A DNA stretch of 64,000 nt from Streptomyces sp. NBC_01317 (GTDB taxonomy: Bacteria > Actinomycetota > Actinomycetes > Streptomycetales > Streptomycetaceae), in NCBI RefSeq assembly GCF_035961655.1, contig NZ_CP108393.1, positions 4,385,501 to 4,449,500 of the forward strand, given 5' to 3'. A program made the position numbers and the translations under genes. Positions 42,369 to 51,001 of this stretch are shown here, one piece after another. The notes below the pieces were generated by a model that ran no database searches, was not told where the DNA came from, and saw nothing but the letters and a program-made list of their open reading frames with translations. Every line of letters begins with the position of its first letter. Position 1 is the first letter of the stretch.

Positions 42369-42641
42369 GTCCCCCTCCCAGGCCCGCGTCAAGGCAAATC
42401 AAGCCCGTCCGGCGTTTGAGGACGCGGTAACCCGCACCCGGCACCGGGCAGAGGCCAAAATCCAGCCTGTCCGGCGTTTGAGGACATCGGTAAGCCGCGC
42501 GCGCACCGGGCAGGGGCACCATCCAGCCCGTCCGGCGTTTGAGGACGTTGGTAAGCGGCACTGTCCACCGGGCAGAGGCGGGGCTCCCCGGGCCGGCGGG
42601 GTCGTTCAGCGCACCCTCGGCGTGAGGGGGGTGGGGTCGGA

Positions 42642-42750
42642 GGAGGTGCGTGTGTCCGGACGTAAAGCGTGTTTTGTGGCGCATGGCTACCGTGAATGTC
42701 CGGGGACCCTGAGGCGCCGTAAAACATGCAGTCCGGACATACGTACCTCC
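42642..42750. repeat. Long imperfect hairpin 2 (109 bp)
   Basis: GGAGGTGCGTGTGTCCGGAC (42642-42661) pairs at 18 of 20 positions with 42731-42750. The inner AGCGTGTTTTGTGGCGC pairs with GCGCCGTAAAACATGC. The GTTTTACGGCGC and GTGTTTTGTG blocks correspond to hairpin 1, although the outer stems differ. Confidence 0.75.
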
Positions 42751-42955
42751 GCAGGCCCCACCCCCCGCCACCACGGCACACCCAAGCCCGTCCGGCGATT
42801 GAGGACATCAGTAACCCGCGCCAAACGCATCGCGCAGACGAAATAGGACTGGCGTCCTGAGGATGAACATCCCAGGATCACGCCACGCACAAGCACCCGC
42901 ACCGGCAATCTGCTGAGTGTCGAAGAACTGCGTGGCGACAGCCAGGAGATCGCGT

Positions 42956-43705
42956 GTGACGGGTGAGACCCCGCAGGGAGGGGTGAGGGCCGTCCCCCGC
43001 CATGTCGCGTGCGTCATGGACGGGAACGGCAGATGGGCCGAGCAGCGCTCCTTACCGCGTACGTCCGGCCACCGCGCCGCCGAGACCACCGTGATCGACG
43101 TCATCGAGGCGGCGAGGACGGCAGGCGTCGAGTGGCTCAGCCTCTACGCGTTCTCCACCGAGAACTGGCGGCGCCCCAGCAGCGAGATCGACTACCTCAT
43201 GCGACTCGTCCGCCGCGTGGTGCGCAAACACGCCCCGCTCCTCCACGCCCGCGGCATCCGCTGCCGCTTCCTCGGCGTGGCGGACCCGAGGATCCCCGCA
43301 CCGCTCGCCCGGGACTTCGCCGACCTGATGACGCTGACCGACGCGAACCGCGGCATGACGCTGACCGTGGCGTTCGACCACGGCGGGCGCAGGGACATCG
43401 TGGAGGCGGCGCGGTCGCTCATCCGCAGCGGGGTGCCGGCCGAGGCCGTGGACGAGGAGTACTTCGCGGCTCATCTGCCCTTCCCCGACACACCCGACGT
43501 GGACCTGGTCATCCGTACCTCCGGCGAGCAGCGCATCTCCAACTTCATGCTCTGGCAGGTGGCCTACGCCGAGTGGATCTTCCCGCCGGCGCTCTGGCCC
43601 GACTTCCACGCGCCGCACTTCCTGGAGTGCCTGCACTCCTACCAGCAACGCGAGCGCCGCTTCGGCGGCGTGACACCGTACGCGAACGGAGAACCCCACC
43701 CGTGA
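42956..43705 (+). CDS. cis-Prenyltransferase (UppS family)
   Basis: A 249-residue enzyme from a GTG (CCAGGAGATC upstream). The catalytic Asp motif is HVACVMDGNGRWAEQR, then LSLYAFSTENWRRP, FDHGGRRDIVEAAR, and the C-terminal VDLVIRTSGEQRISNFMLWQ with AYAEWIFPPALWPDF. It condenses isopentenyl diphosphate with an allylic diphosphate in cis. The stop overlaps the next GTG (GTGA), tying it to an MpaB-like protein. This points to a specialised polyprenyl product rather than the housekeeping lipid carrier. Confidence 0.9.
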   Translation: MTGETPQGGVRAVPRHVACVMDGNGRWAEQRSLPRTSGHRAAETTVIDVIEAARTAGVEWLSLYAFSTENWRRPSSEIDYLMRLVRRVVRKHAPLLHARGIRCRFLGVADPRIPAPLARDFADLMTLTDANRGMTLTVAFDHGGRRDIVEAARSLIRSGVPAEAVDEEYFAAHLPFPDTPDVDLVIRTSGEQRISNFMLWQVAYAEWIFPPALWPDFHAPHFLECLHSYQQRERRFGGVTPYANGEPHP

Positions 43706-45177
43706 CGGACACCGGCACAAGCAACAGCGGCCCCCACGACGACGCCACCCGGCCGGCCCCGGACTCGCTTTTCGGCCCCGACTCACAGTTCCACCGCTTC
43801 TTCAACGACCCGCGCTGGGCGCTGTCCATGGTCAGAGCCACCGTCCTGGAGGCCGCGCACCCGCAGATCGGCGCGGCCCTCATCGACAACTCGACGTTCG
43901 TCGCGCACCCGTGGCGACGGCTGCGCAACACCCTCGTGAGCCTCCAGCGCATGTTCGGCGCCGACGAGGACACGCGGCAGCGGGAGGCGGCGCGGCTGAA
44001 CCGGCTGCACGGGCGGCTGAGCGGTACGGATGCCCAGAGCCGGCCGTACGACGCGATGGACCCCGAGGTCCGCGCCTGGGTCGTCGCGACACTCTTCGAG
44101 AGCTCCGTCACCATGTGCCGGCTGAGCGGGCAGCCGCTCGACCGGACCACCATGGAGCAGCTGTACGCCGAATTCCAGGCGTTCCTCGCGGCGTTCGGGG
44201 ACCGGGCCGGTCATCTGCCGCCCACGTTGCCGGAGTTCTGGCAGTACTACGACCACATGGTCGAGGATGTGCTGGAGAACACCGAGGCGCTGCGCATCAT
44301 CCTCTACAAGCTCTTCGACCACCTCCCGGCGCCGCCCCTGCTGGACGGGCTGCCCACGGTGTGGGCGGCGGGGCGCGCGCTGGCCGGCCCGGTCATCGGC
44401 ACGATCACGGTGGCGTCCCTCCCCGAACCCTTCCGCCGCCGCGCGGGACTGCCCGAGATCCCGGGTGCCCAGGCGCTGATGCAGAGCGCCTACATGGCCG
44501 CGGGCCTCGCACGCTTCCTGCCGGACCACTGGCTGCGTACCGACCAACTCACCAGCCTGCTCTACCTGTCGCCGGACAGCGACAACCCCAAGGCCGCGAC
44601 GCTCACGGCGTTGCGCGGGCGGATGAAACGGGCGGGCGCGCTGCTGCGCCTGGTCACGCCCTTCCCCGTACAACACGGCCCGGTTGACGTATCGGGCGCG
44701 CAGAGCAAAGCCGGGGAGTTCTTCGCCGAGGTACTGGACCAGACGGGCGACGGCTATCTGGACTGGCCCGATCTCGCCGCCATGGCACGGGAGTTGTCCT
44801 CCCGCCTCGACCTGGACGAACCGGAGGAGACCAAGCTCTACAACGCGTACGCGGAGTGGTGGCGGGAACTCCAAACGGCCCTCGACACCGACGGCGACGG
44901 CAGGGTGAGCAGGGAGGAGTACGCGGCCGCCGTCCCCTCCCTCGCGGGCCCCGCGCTGATCAGGGTCGCCGAGGTGCTCTTCACCGTCACGGACGCGGAC
45001 GGCAACGGCTCCATCGACGCGACGGAGTACCGAGCCCTGTTCCGGACGGGCTTCCACCGCACGGTGACGGGCACGGCCGCGACGTACTCCCGCGCCGCCT
45101 TCGTGAAGGACTTCCTCTCCTTCATGTCGGGACGCCAACGCTCAACGGCGTTCGACCCGTTGCTGGCGGGCGCGTAG
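43702..45177 (+). CDS. MpaB/DUF2236-like oxygenase domain fused to EF-hands
   Basis: A 491-residue protein coupled to the prenyltransferase. The first 300 residues match the oxygenase-MpaB (DUF2236) type: FHRFFNDPRWALSMVRATVL, AHPQIGAALIDNSTFVAHPW, and FWQYYDHMVEDVLENTEALR. The final 170 residues hold calcium-binding EF-hands with canonical loops DQTGDGYLDWPD, DTDGDGRVSREE and DADGNGSIDATE. MpaB enzymes cleave farnesyl chains of meroterpenoids oxidatively. Here the likely substrate is the product of the adjacent prenyltransferase, with calcium control (inference). No membrane segment is certain. Confidence 0.75.
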   Translation: MTDTGTSNSGPHDDATRPAPDSLFGPDSQFHRFFNDPRWALSMVRATVLEAAHPQIGAALIDNSTFVAHPWRRLRNTLVSLQRMFGADEDTRQREAARLNRLHGRLSGTDAQSRPYDAMDPEVRAWVVATLFESSVTMCRLSGQPLDRTTMEQLYAEFQAFLAAFGDRAGHLPPTLPEFWQYYDHMVEDVLENTEALRIILYKLFDHLPAPPLLDGLPTVWAAGRALAGPVIGTITVASLPEPFRRRAGLPEIPGAQALMQSAYMAAGLARFLPDHWLRTDQLTSLLYLSPDSDNPKAATLTALRGRMKRAGALLRLVTPFPVQHGPVDVSGAQSKAGEFFAEVLDQTGDGYLDWPDLAAMARELSSRLDLDEPEETKLYNAYAEWWRELQTALDTDGDGRVSREEYAAAVPSLAGPALIRVAEVLFTVTDADGNGSIDATEYRALFRTGFHRTVTGTAATYSRAAFVKDFLSFMSGRQRSTAFDPLLAGA

Positions 45178-45203
45178 GCGGGAAGCGACCAACTTCTCCG
45201 TGC

Positions 45204-46157
45204 TCACATTCCGCCGTTGAAGAAGGCCAGGAGGGCCGGCGCCGGGTCTGTCGCGGTAGTGGTGTTCGCCACCGCCACAACGATGACGGCGAGCGACACC
45301 ATCGCCGAGAGGGCGCCGAACGACGCCCACACGCGCCTGGTTCGCCTGTCGGACCGCTCCGTACTCGTGAACCTCTTCCAGAACACCGCGCTCACGCCGA
45401 GGAGGGCGACCGCCACGACCGCGGAGATCACCGCCATCACCTCGTGATAGCGGGCGAAATCGCTGATCATCGCATCGAGGACAGGCGGGGTACGGTCACC
45501 CGTACCCGTACCCGTACCCGTACCCGTACCCGTACCCGTACCCGTACCCGTACCCGTACCCGTACCCGTACCCGTGGCCTGTGTGTCGGCCAGGTCCTGT
45601 CTGACCTGGGCGAGCGTGCCGGCCAGCTCTCCGTCGGTCTCGCCGACCGGCAGCATGGACAACAGCGAGGCGAAGGGGACCATCGCCCCCTGGATGTTGG
45701 CCATCACTATCGCCAGCGAGGACAGTACGAGCACGGTGACGAGGCCGCCGGCCGAGGCGAGGGTGGCTCGCCTCGCCGCGCCGAGGCCGCCGGCCTTCAG
45801 GTACGTCTTCCAGAGGCGCACGCCGAGTGCGACGAGCACGACCAGCAGGATCGCGGCGATCCCGGCCTTCGCCAGGTGGTAGCGGACCCAGTAGTCGACA
45901 AGGTTCTCCAAGCCCGGGGAGAATTCCCGGTCGCCGGTACCCCAGTACGCGACGAACTCCTCGCGGACGCTCCCGATGAGGTCGTCCTGATCTGCGAACC
46001 CGCCGCCCGGCCTGATGCCCGCCAGCAGGCGCGGGGCGACGACGAACGCAACACCCAGGGCGGCGACGACGGCCACGGCGAACGCGGCGAGCGGCGCGAG
46101 CGCGCGGCCGGGGATGCCTGCGGATCGCGGCGGGAGTGCGGGACTGTGCAAGGCCAT
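45204..46157 (-). CDS. Multi-pass membrane protein with (Thr-Gly)13 repeat
   Basis: A 317-residue protein. Membrane helices include ALAPLAAFAVAVVAALGVAFV, AGIAAILLVVLVALGV, GLVTVLVLSSLAIVMAN, VMAVISAVVAVALLGVSAVF and FGALSAMVSLAVIVVAVAN. A 26-residue run of alternating Thr and Gly between helices is encoded by 13 copies of ACCCGT (plus strand). Loop residues before it are acidic. No family was recognised. It is convergent with the MpaB-like gene. The repeat keeps the frame in any copy number, because the unit is 6 bp. Confidence 0.7.
   Translation of the reverse strand: MALHSPALPPRSAGIPGRALAPLAAFAVAVVAALGVAFVVAPRLLAGIRPGGGFADQDDLIGSVREEFVAYWGTGDREFSPGLENLVDYWVRYHLAKAGIAAILLVVLVALGVRLWKTYLKAGGLGAARRATLASAGGLVTVLVLSSLAIVMANIQGAMVPFASLLSMLPVGETDGELAGTLAQVRQDLADTQATGTGTGTGTGTGTGTGTGTGTGTGTGDRTPPVLDAMISDFARYHEVMAVISAVVAVALLGVSAVFWKRFTSTERSDRRTRRVWASFGALSAMVSLAVIVVAVANTTTATDPAPALLAFFNGGM
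45498..45575. repeat. Hexanucleotide microsatellite (ACCCGT)13
   Basis: Thirteen perfect tandem copies of ACCCGT (78 bp) lie inside the membrane-protein gene and encode Thr-Gly dipeptides. Perfect short tandems of this length are rare in bacterial genes and tend to change copy number by slippage. Confidence 0.97.
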
Positions 46158-46393
46158 CCCTTCAGAGGGGTGGAGTGTGCGGACGGGGTGCTGGATGGCG
46201 GAAGCGTGCCGCGCGGCGCGCCCGACGGCGCGGCTACGCGGCACGATCACCCTTCCGTACCGCAGCGGTCCGGTCACGGGGGTACGCACCAGACTTGAAG
46301 GTGGGGCGTACCCCACTTCCCCCACCACAACGCCAGGCCCGCAGCCCCGCCGGGCACCCGGCCGCGCGTCCCCGACCAGGTGCCCCTGGCCGG

Positions 46394-46867
46394 TTAGGCG
46401 AACTGGCCGGGCCGGTAGTCGCCCGCCGGCTGCTGGAGGATGACGTTCGCCCGGTTGAAGGCGTTGATCAGGGCTATCCCGCTCACCAGCGCGGCCAACT
46501 GCTCGTCGTCGTAGTGCTTGGCGGCGTTCGCCCAGACCTCGTCCGGCACCCCGCCTGCCGCGTCGGCGATACGGGTGCCCTGTTCCGCCAACTCCAGGGC
46601 GGCCCGTTCGGCCTCGGTGAAGACCGTGGCCTCCCGCCACACCGCGACGAGGTTGAGCCGTACCGAGGTCTCCCCCGCGGCGGCCGCGTCCTTGGCGTGC
46701 ATGTCGGTGCAGAATCCGCACCCATTGATCTGACTGGCACGAAGCCTCACCAGCTCCTGGGTCGCGGCGGGCACTGTCGAGTCCTGAAGCACCTTCCCCG
46801 CCGCGATGATGTGCTTGAAGACGTTGTTCAGGGTCGGACTGCTGAAGACGTCAAGACGGGCAGTCAT
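46394..46867 (-). CDS. Carboxymuconolactone decarboxylase / AhpD-like protein
   Basis: A 157-residue protein. ELVRLRASQINGCGFCTDMH has the CxxC and downstream His of the AhpD core (peroxidase-type thiol pair). AVWREATVFTEAERAALELAE and GIALINAFNRANVILQQPAG complete the fold. AhpD-like proteins reduce peroxides or serve as adaptors for alkyl hydroperoxide reductase. The AGGAGATC ribosome site precedes the ATG at 46867. It stands alone. Confidence 0.85.
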   Translation of the reverse strand: MTARLDVFSSPTLNNVFKHIIAAGKVLQDSTVPAATQELVRLRASQINGCGFCTDMHAKDAAAAGETSVRLNLVAVWREATVFTEAERAALELAEQGTRIADAAGGVPDEVWANAAKHYDDEQLAALVSGIALINAFNRANVILQQPAGDYRPGQFA

Positions 46868-46981
46868 GGTGATCTCCTCTGCCGTGGTCGGCTGCCGTAG
46901 CCGCTTACACACGTACGACGGAACGGCTCGAAGAGATGTGACACGGACCGGACCCCGTGCCGTGCTCCACCGCCGTACTCG

Positions 46982-47541
46982 CTACAGCGCGACCATGCTG
47001 GGGCGGGCATCCGGCCGCCCGTACGCCAAGACGCGCCGCAGCACATCGCCGTCCCACCCGACTTCACGTACACGGCCGTAGGCAGTGCACTGGTCGGGTG
47101 TGACAAGGCAGTGGGCGTCCATGCCCAGGGACACCCCCTGCGCGTCGGGCTCGCCGAAGTCACACATGAACAGAAGACGGTGGCCGCCGTCGCCGGGACC
47201 CACCACCACGCCTCGCGCCCCGCGAGCCGGCGGCCGAGCCACGCGGCCGTGACCAGCACCGGCATCACCAGGCCGACCGACAGCAGGGCGCCGAGGGCGG
47301 CCCCGGCGACCGCCAGGAGCGGCGCGAGCACGATCAGGAGCAGGAGCGCCAGCGGGTTGTACGGAAGCCCCGGGTTCTCGTACGTCTGCTCCTGTACGAG
47401 GAGAGCGAGCGCCCCGATCACCGCCTCGACGGACAGCACCGCCACCGAAACCGCCAGCACGGCCCAGAACCTGTCCCTCACGCGCGCCTGCGCACGGGTC
47501 CGTACCGGCTTCCGTACCGGCTTCCGTATTTTTGAACACAT
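46982..47541 (-). pseudogene. Frameshifted membrane protein, copy 1 of a duplicated family
   Basis: From the ATG at 47541 the reading gives MCSKIRKPVRKPVRTRAQAR, then membrane segments (FWAVLAVSVAVLSVEAVIGAL, LALLLLIVLAPLLAVAGAALG), QEQTYENPGLPYNP, and VMPVLVTAAWLGRRLAGREA. At about 47166-47175 the sensible reading moves to another frame, continuing LFMCDFGEPDAQGVSLGMD and ending WDGDVLRRVLAYGRPDARPS. A single missing base in a TTCCTG-like site explains it. The related copy at 48716-49062 is also damaged. Sequencing error is not excluded. The family is unknown. Confidence 0.6.
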
Positions 47542-47692
47542 TCAAATCACCTCCCGCCCCGCATCCTCCTCCATACGGACGGGCGTCCCCCACCGGGGTC
47601 CTCTTCCAGGTCCTCGCCCGGCGCACCCGGCGATGAGTTTCCCCGGCCAGGGCGGTCTCGTTACCGTTGTCGCCCCATCACAGGAGGAACAC

Positions 47693-48337
47693 GTGACGCA
47701 GTTGCTGAGGGTCCAGAACTTCAATGTGTCGAGTGACGGGATCGGTGCCGGTGAGGACCAGACCCTCGAACAGCCCTTCGGTCATATGGACCCCGGGCGG
47801 CTCTTCGCCTGGGCCGGTGCCACGGCGAGTTGGCCGATGCGTACCGCCCCCGGGGGGAGCCGGGGCCTGGACGACTACCTCACGCGGGACTACGACCGCA
47901 ACATCGGCGCCGAGATCATGGGCCGCAACAAGTTCGGGCCCCAGCGCGGTCCCTGGGAGAACCATGAGTGGCAGGGCTGGTGGGGCGACGAACCCCCCTT
48001 CCGCACACCGGTGTTCGTCCTGACCCACCACACGCGTCCTTCGCTCACGCTCTCCGACACCACGTTCCACTTCGTGGACGGCGACCCGGCCACGGTCCTC
48101 GAACAGGCCCGCGAGGCGGCGGGCGGCAAGGACGTCCGGCTCGGCGGCGGGGTGACCACCATCCGGGAGTTCCTCGACGCCGACCTCGTGGACACCCTGC
48201 ATGTGGCGGTCTCACCGCTGGAGTACGGCTCCGGACTACGACTCTGGGAGTCCCCCGACGAGCTGCTCGACCGCTTCCACCTGGACGTCGTCCCCAGCCC
48301 GAGCGGGGTGAAGCACCACCTGTTCTGGCGGAAGTGA
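47693..48337 (+). CDS. Dihydrofolate reductase/RibD C-terminal family protein
   Basis: A 214-residue protein from a GTG with CAGGAGGAAC upstream. It has the RibD_C/DHFR-like layout: LLRVQNFNVSSDGIGAGED, YDRNIGAEIMGRNKFGP, TPVFVLTHHTRPS, DVRLGGGVTTIREFLDADLV and DTLHVAVSPLEYGSGLRLW. Such proteins are NADPH-dependent reductases of unknown substrate and are rarely true DHFRs. It lies between the two broken copies of a membrane protein gene and is divergent from copy 1. Confidence 0.87.
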   Translation: MTQLLRVQNFNVSSDGIGAGEDQTLEQPFGHMDPGRLFAWAGATASWPMRTAPGGSRGLDDYLTRDYDRNIGAEIMGRNKFGPQRGPWENHEWQGWWGDEPPFRTPVFVLTHHTRPSLTLSDTTFHFVDGDPATVLEQAREAAGGKDVRLGGGVTTIREFLDADLVDTLHVAVSPLEYGSGLRLWESPDELLDRFHLDVVPSPSGVKHHLFWRK

Positions 48338-48715
48338 CCGCGCCCGCCGGAAGGGCTGCCTTGCCCCGACCCTCACCACGCGACCGGCCCCGAGCCCTCC
48401 GACTCGGCAACCCCCGCCATCACACACTCGTCCTGATCCCGCTCACTGAGTCCGCAAGCAAGGAGTGCCGTAAACCTCAGCGTCATGCGGGTGTTCCAGC
48501 ACCTGGCCCGACGACGTCACGACCCCGCCACGGGCGCCCCGGCGAGATCCGAACGATACCGCCCGGTCGCGGCGTTGAAGAATGTAGAGGTCCCCGCTGT
48601 CGGGGGCGCCGGCTCTGGCGAACAGCTCTCGACGCGGTCGCGGGGGCGTTGCCGTCCGCCGGGAGGACGGCAGTGCCGCCCCTTCCGCAGGACCACGTCC
48701 CGTTCCGTTCCGTAG
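48338..48715. other. Gene-free stretch
   Basis: Between the reductase stop and the end of the copy-2 pseudogene I see no reading frame with gene-like composition or start, and no clear terminator or repeat. It probably contains decayed sequence related to the duplication that made the two membrane-gene copies. Confidence 0.5.
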
Positions 48716-49062
48716 CTACAGGCCGGGGCTAGCGCGGAGACCGGTCTCCGCGTGCACCGCCGCGCCCAGAGCTGGAGGGCCGGCTCCCGCGGCGGCGACC
48801 ACAGGGATCCACTGTCGCACCTCGCGTCCGGAGAGCCGACGGCCGAGCCACGCGTGGTGACCAGCACCGGCATCACCAGGCGGACCCACGGTAGGACGCC
48901 GAGGTCGGCGCCGGCAGCCGCCACGAACGGCGCCGCCACGAGCAGCTTCAAGAGGGCCAGAGGGGTGTGGGGAAGCCCTGGGTTCTCGTAGGTCTGCTGC
49001 TGTACGAAGAGAGCGATCCCCCCGATCACGGCCTCGACGGCCCACGCGGAAACCGAAGCCAC
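48716..49062 (-). pseudogene. Frameshifted membrane protein, copy 2
   Basis: From about 49062 the reading VASVSAWAVEAVIGGIALFV, QQQTYENPGLPHTPLALLKL and LVMPVLVT parallels copy 1 (QEQTYENPGLPYNPLALL; LVMPVLVT). The frame then breaks near 48860, and HAWLGRRLSGREVRQWIPVV continues in another frame, matching copy 1 AAWLGRRLAGREAWWWVP. It stops early at 48716. The C-terminal soluble part of copy 1 is missing. Confidence 0.6.
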
Positions 49063-49134
49063 CTTCGCCTCGCCCGTGCCCCACAGGAAGGAGATCGCCC
49101 CGTCACGCGCGGGCCTGTCGCGCGTTGGACAGGT

Positions 49135-50241
49135 ATGAGCGTGATGCTGCAGTCCGAATCCATGTTTTCCGGGGGGCCATCCATCTGCCTGCGTCCCCTT
49201 CGCAAGGCGCACATGACCCGCGGCTGGGTACTTGAGGTACCGGCTGCGGAACTCGCCCCGCTGGCGGCAGAGGTGAACGCCCCGCGTCGCCTCAGGGCGC
49301 GCAGGGGCTTCCTGTACGACAGCGACCGGACCCAGGCCTTGGCGCGGCTACTGGAGGAGTCCCCGGGCGATTTCGGTGCCGTCGGTGCGATCGTGTTGGG
49401 CGCGGACGAGGTATGCCCGGTGCCGGCCGTGGGGCACTTCTCGGAGCTTGTCCGGGTCGATGGTGTGGAGTGCATCGACGGGTTGCAGCGCCTGCGGGTG
49501 ATCGCCGACGCGTGCGAGACGCTGGATCCGTCCTACCTTGCTAGATCGGTCGTCCGGGTCGACATCGTCGTGGGTGCCGAACGGGCGAGGGCCCGTCGGC
49601 TGCATGACACGGCCGACTCCTTCGTCAACGACCGTAACAATCAGGACCGGTTGTTGTGCTGCCCGAACATCAACCGCCTGATGAACGCCAATTGGGAGCG
49701 GGGCACTTTCGATCCGCGCCGGGGAGTGACGCTCGGCCCGCGTGGGCGGACGTACAGCATGGTGGAAGTCACCCGGGCCTTGGCCTGTTTGTCGGGGCCC
49801 GGTCCTGAGCTTGCCCACGCGGTGTCCACCCGTGCGGGTCTGGAGGCGCTTTGGGGTGACATGGCCTCGGAGTCGTACCACACATTGTTCCACGCCGGTT
49901 TGGAACCGGTCGGTGTCGTGCGTGCCGTCGAGGCGTGGCAAGCGGCACACGAGGCGTTGGCCGATCTGCCCGCGGCCCGTTCCGCCAAAGGGCACGGACA
50001 CCTGATCCAGTACGCACCGGAACTCATCTGCTGGGAGGCGTGCCGCTTCCTGCCACGGGAGCGGCTGCACGATTCCGCGCCGGTATTTCGCTGGGACAAG
50101 GCCATCCCCCTCGATGTGAGGACCGCGACCCTGGAGGCAGCCGACCGTTTGATCGCGCGCTACGAAAGTCTGGTTCCCGGTATGCACCAATACGTCAAGA
50201 AGGCTCCGCAGCTGTCCCTGTGGCGCGAACTTGTACGGTGA
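49135..50241 (+). CDS. DGQHR/DndB-like protein
   Basis: A 368-residue protein. Residues 56-66 (RRGFLYDSDRT) precede a domain with VECIDGLQRLRVIADA at 112-127. This resembles the DGQHR or DGQQR motif shared by DndB, AIPR-type abortive infection proteins and ParB-like domains, with one inserted Leu. Downstream, DTADSFVNDRNNQDRLLCCPNINRL resembles the part after the motif in those families. No nuclease motif is evident. It is convergent with the three-gene ATPase operon, 19 bp between stops, suggesting a joint island. The function is inferred only. Confidence 0.6.
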   Translation: MSVMLQSESMFSGGPSICLRPLRKAHMTRGWVLEVPAAELAPLAAEVNAPRRLRARRGFLYDSDRTQALARLLEESPGDFGAVGAIVLGADEVCPVPAVGHFSELVRVDGVECIDGLQRLRVIADACETLDPSYLARSVVRVDIVVGAERARARRLHDTADSFVNDRNNQDRLLCCPNINRLMNANWERGTFDPRRGVTLGPRGRTYSMVEVTRALACLSGPGPELAHAVSTRAGLEALWGDMASESYHTLFHAGLEPVGVVRAVEAWQAAHEALADLPAARSAKGHGHLIQYAPELICWEACRFLPRERLHDSAPVFRWDKAIPLDVRTATLEAADRLIARYESLVPGMHQYVKKAPQLSLWRELVR

Positions 50242-50260
50242 CCAACTGGCTGCGGCCGCC

Positions 50261-51001
50261 TCAACCGGGCGGAGCGCCCCAGTCAGGTCCGGGGGGAGCC
50301 CACGGCGGTACGGAGGCGGAGGATCGGGAAGCGGCGTACTCGGTCAGGCTGGCAGCGAGCCGGCGCGCCACACCATTCCGCAGACAGGACCAGTCGGCGT
50401 CGGCGAGGCGTGGAGCGATCCTGTTCCGCAGATGCAGCTGCCCCAGACCGGGAGTCTCAAGCCGTACGTACTCGTCAGTTCTGATCGTGACCCACTTCGA
50501 GGTACTCACCGCACGCAGGAGCGAGCGAGGTCGGTACTCGTACCCCGTTCCCCTGAGCCAGTGATCGATTTCAGTGAGGCGCAACGGCCGGTCGTACGAG
50601 TGGAGGGTCAGGCGGGACACCTCCTCCAAGGTACGCGGACCGGGCAGCGGGCCGTGGCGGAACAGCCCGTACCGCCCCGGGCCCGCCCAGCAGAAGCGGC
50701 GGTCTCCCGCCATGACTGTCATCGCGGACTTCGCAGGGATGTCCTTTGTGAAGGTTCGTGCGGCGATGGTTGCGAAGAGTTGCACGCTCAGCGGTGTCCT
50801 GACCGCGCAGGCGACGGCGTACAGCAGGTCCTGGTGCCGCCGCCCGGAGGGTTCCCGACATGCGCAGCTGGCGGTCTCCCACCAGCCGAGTGGTGCCGCG
50901 CATCGGACGCACGCACGGTCCGATGTTCCCGGCCAAGGCCTCTGCCAGGGGCCGGCCGCAGGGGGGCCGATGACCACCGACGGGCCTGTCGTGCGGGTCA
51001 T
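50261..51001 (-). CDS. Zinc/HARE-HTH-like protein, third gene of the ATPase operon
   Basis: A 246-residue protein. An N-terminal zinc-like cluster is CVRCAAPLGWWETASCAC. Residues about 58-120 (LLYAVACAVRTPLSVQLFAT, then RFCWAGPGRYGLFRHG) have the layout of a HARE-HTH-type winged helix found in restriction and defence proteins. A second helical unit (PLRLTEIDHWLRGTGYEYRP) follows. The last 60 residues are Pro-rich. The ATG overlaps the ATPase stop (ATGA), so it is translated with it. It may bind DNA or modified bases. The family was identified by pattern only. Confidence 0.55.
   Translation of the reverse strand: MTRTTGPSVVIGPPAAGPWQRPWPGTSDRACVRCAAPLGWWETASCACREPSGRRHQDLLYAVACAVRTPLSVQLFATIAARTFTKDIPAKSAMTVMAGDRRFCWAGPGRYGLFRHGPLPGPRTLEEVSRLTLHSYDRPLRLTEIDHWLRGTGYEYRPRSLLRAVSTSKWVTIRTDEYVRLETPGLGQLHLRNRIAPRLADADWSCLRNGVARRLAASLTEYAASRSSASVPPWAPPGPDWGAPPG

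Larger units (their letters stand above)
42180..42806. repeat. Dispersed Streptomyces repeat, five copies
   Basis: The core CCCGTCCGGCGTTTGAGGAC (or GATTGAGGAC) occurs at about 42404-42423, 42466-42485, 42527-42546 and 42787-42806 and inverted at 42180-42201. Copies 2-4 are direct, 61-62 bp apart, separated by related but different CACCGGGCAG-containing spacers. The same kind of repeat is common in Streptomyces intergenic DNA, as I recall. The 42158-42955 region holds these repeats and two long hairpins and no gene that I can support. Confidence 0.85.

Noticed and set aside
42401..42546. Regularly spaced direct repeats resembling a short CRISPR array
   Set aside because: Only three adjacent copies with imperfect identity. 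The spacers resemble each other (CACCGGGCAG), there are no cas genes, and the repeat matches a known type of dispersed Streptomyces sequence.
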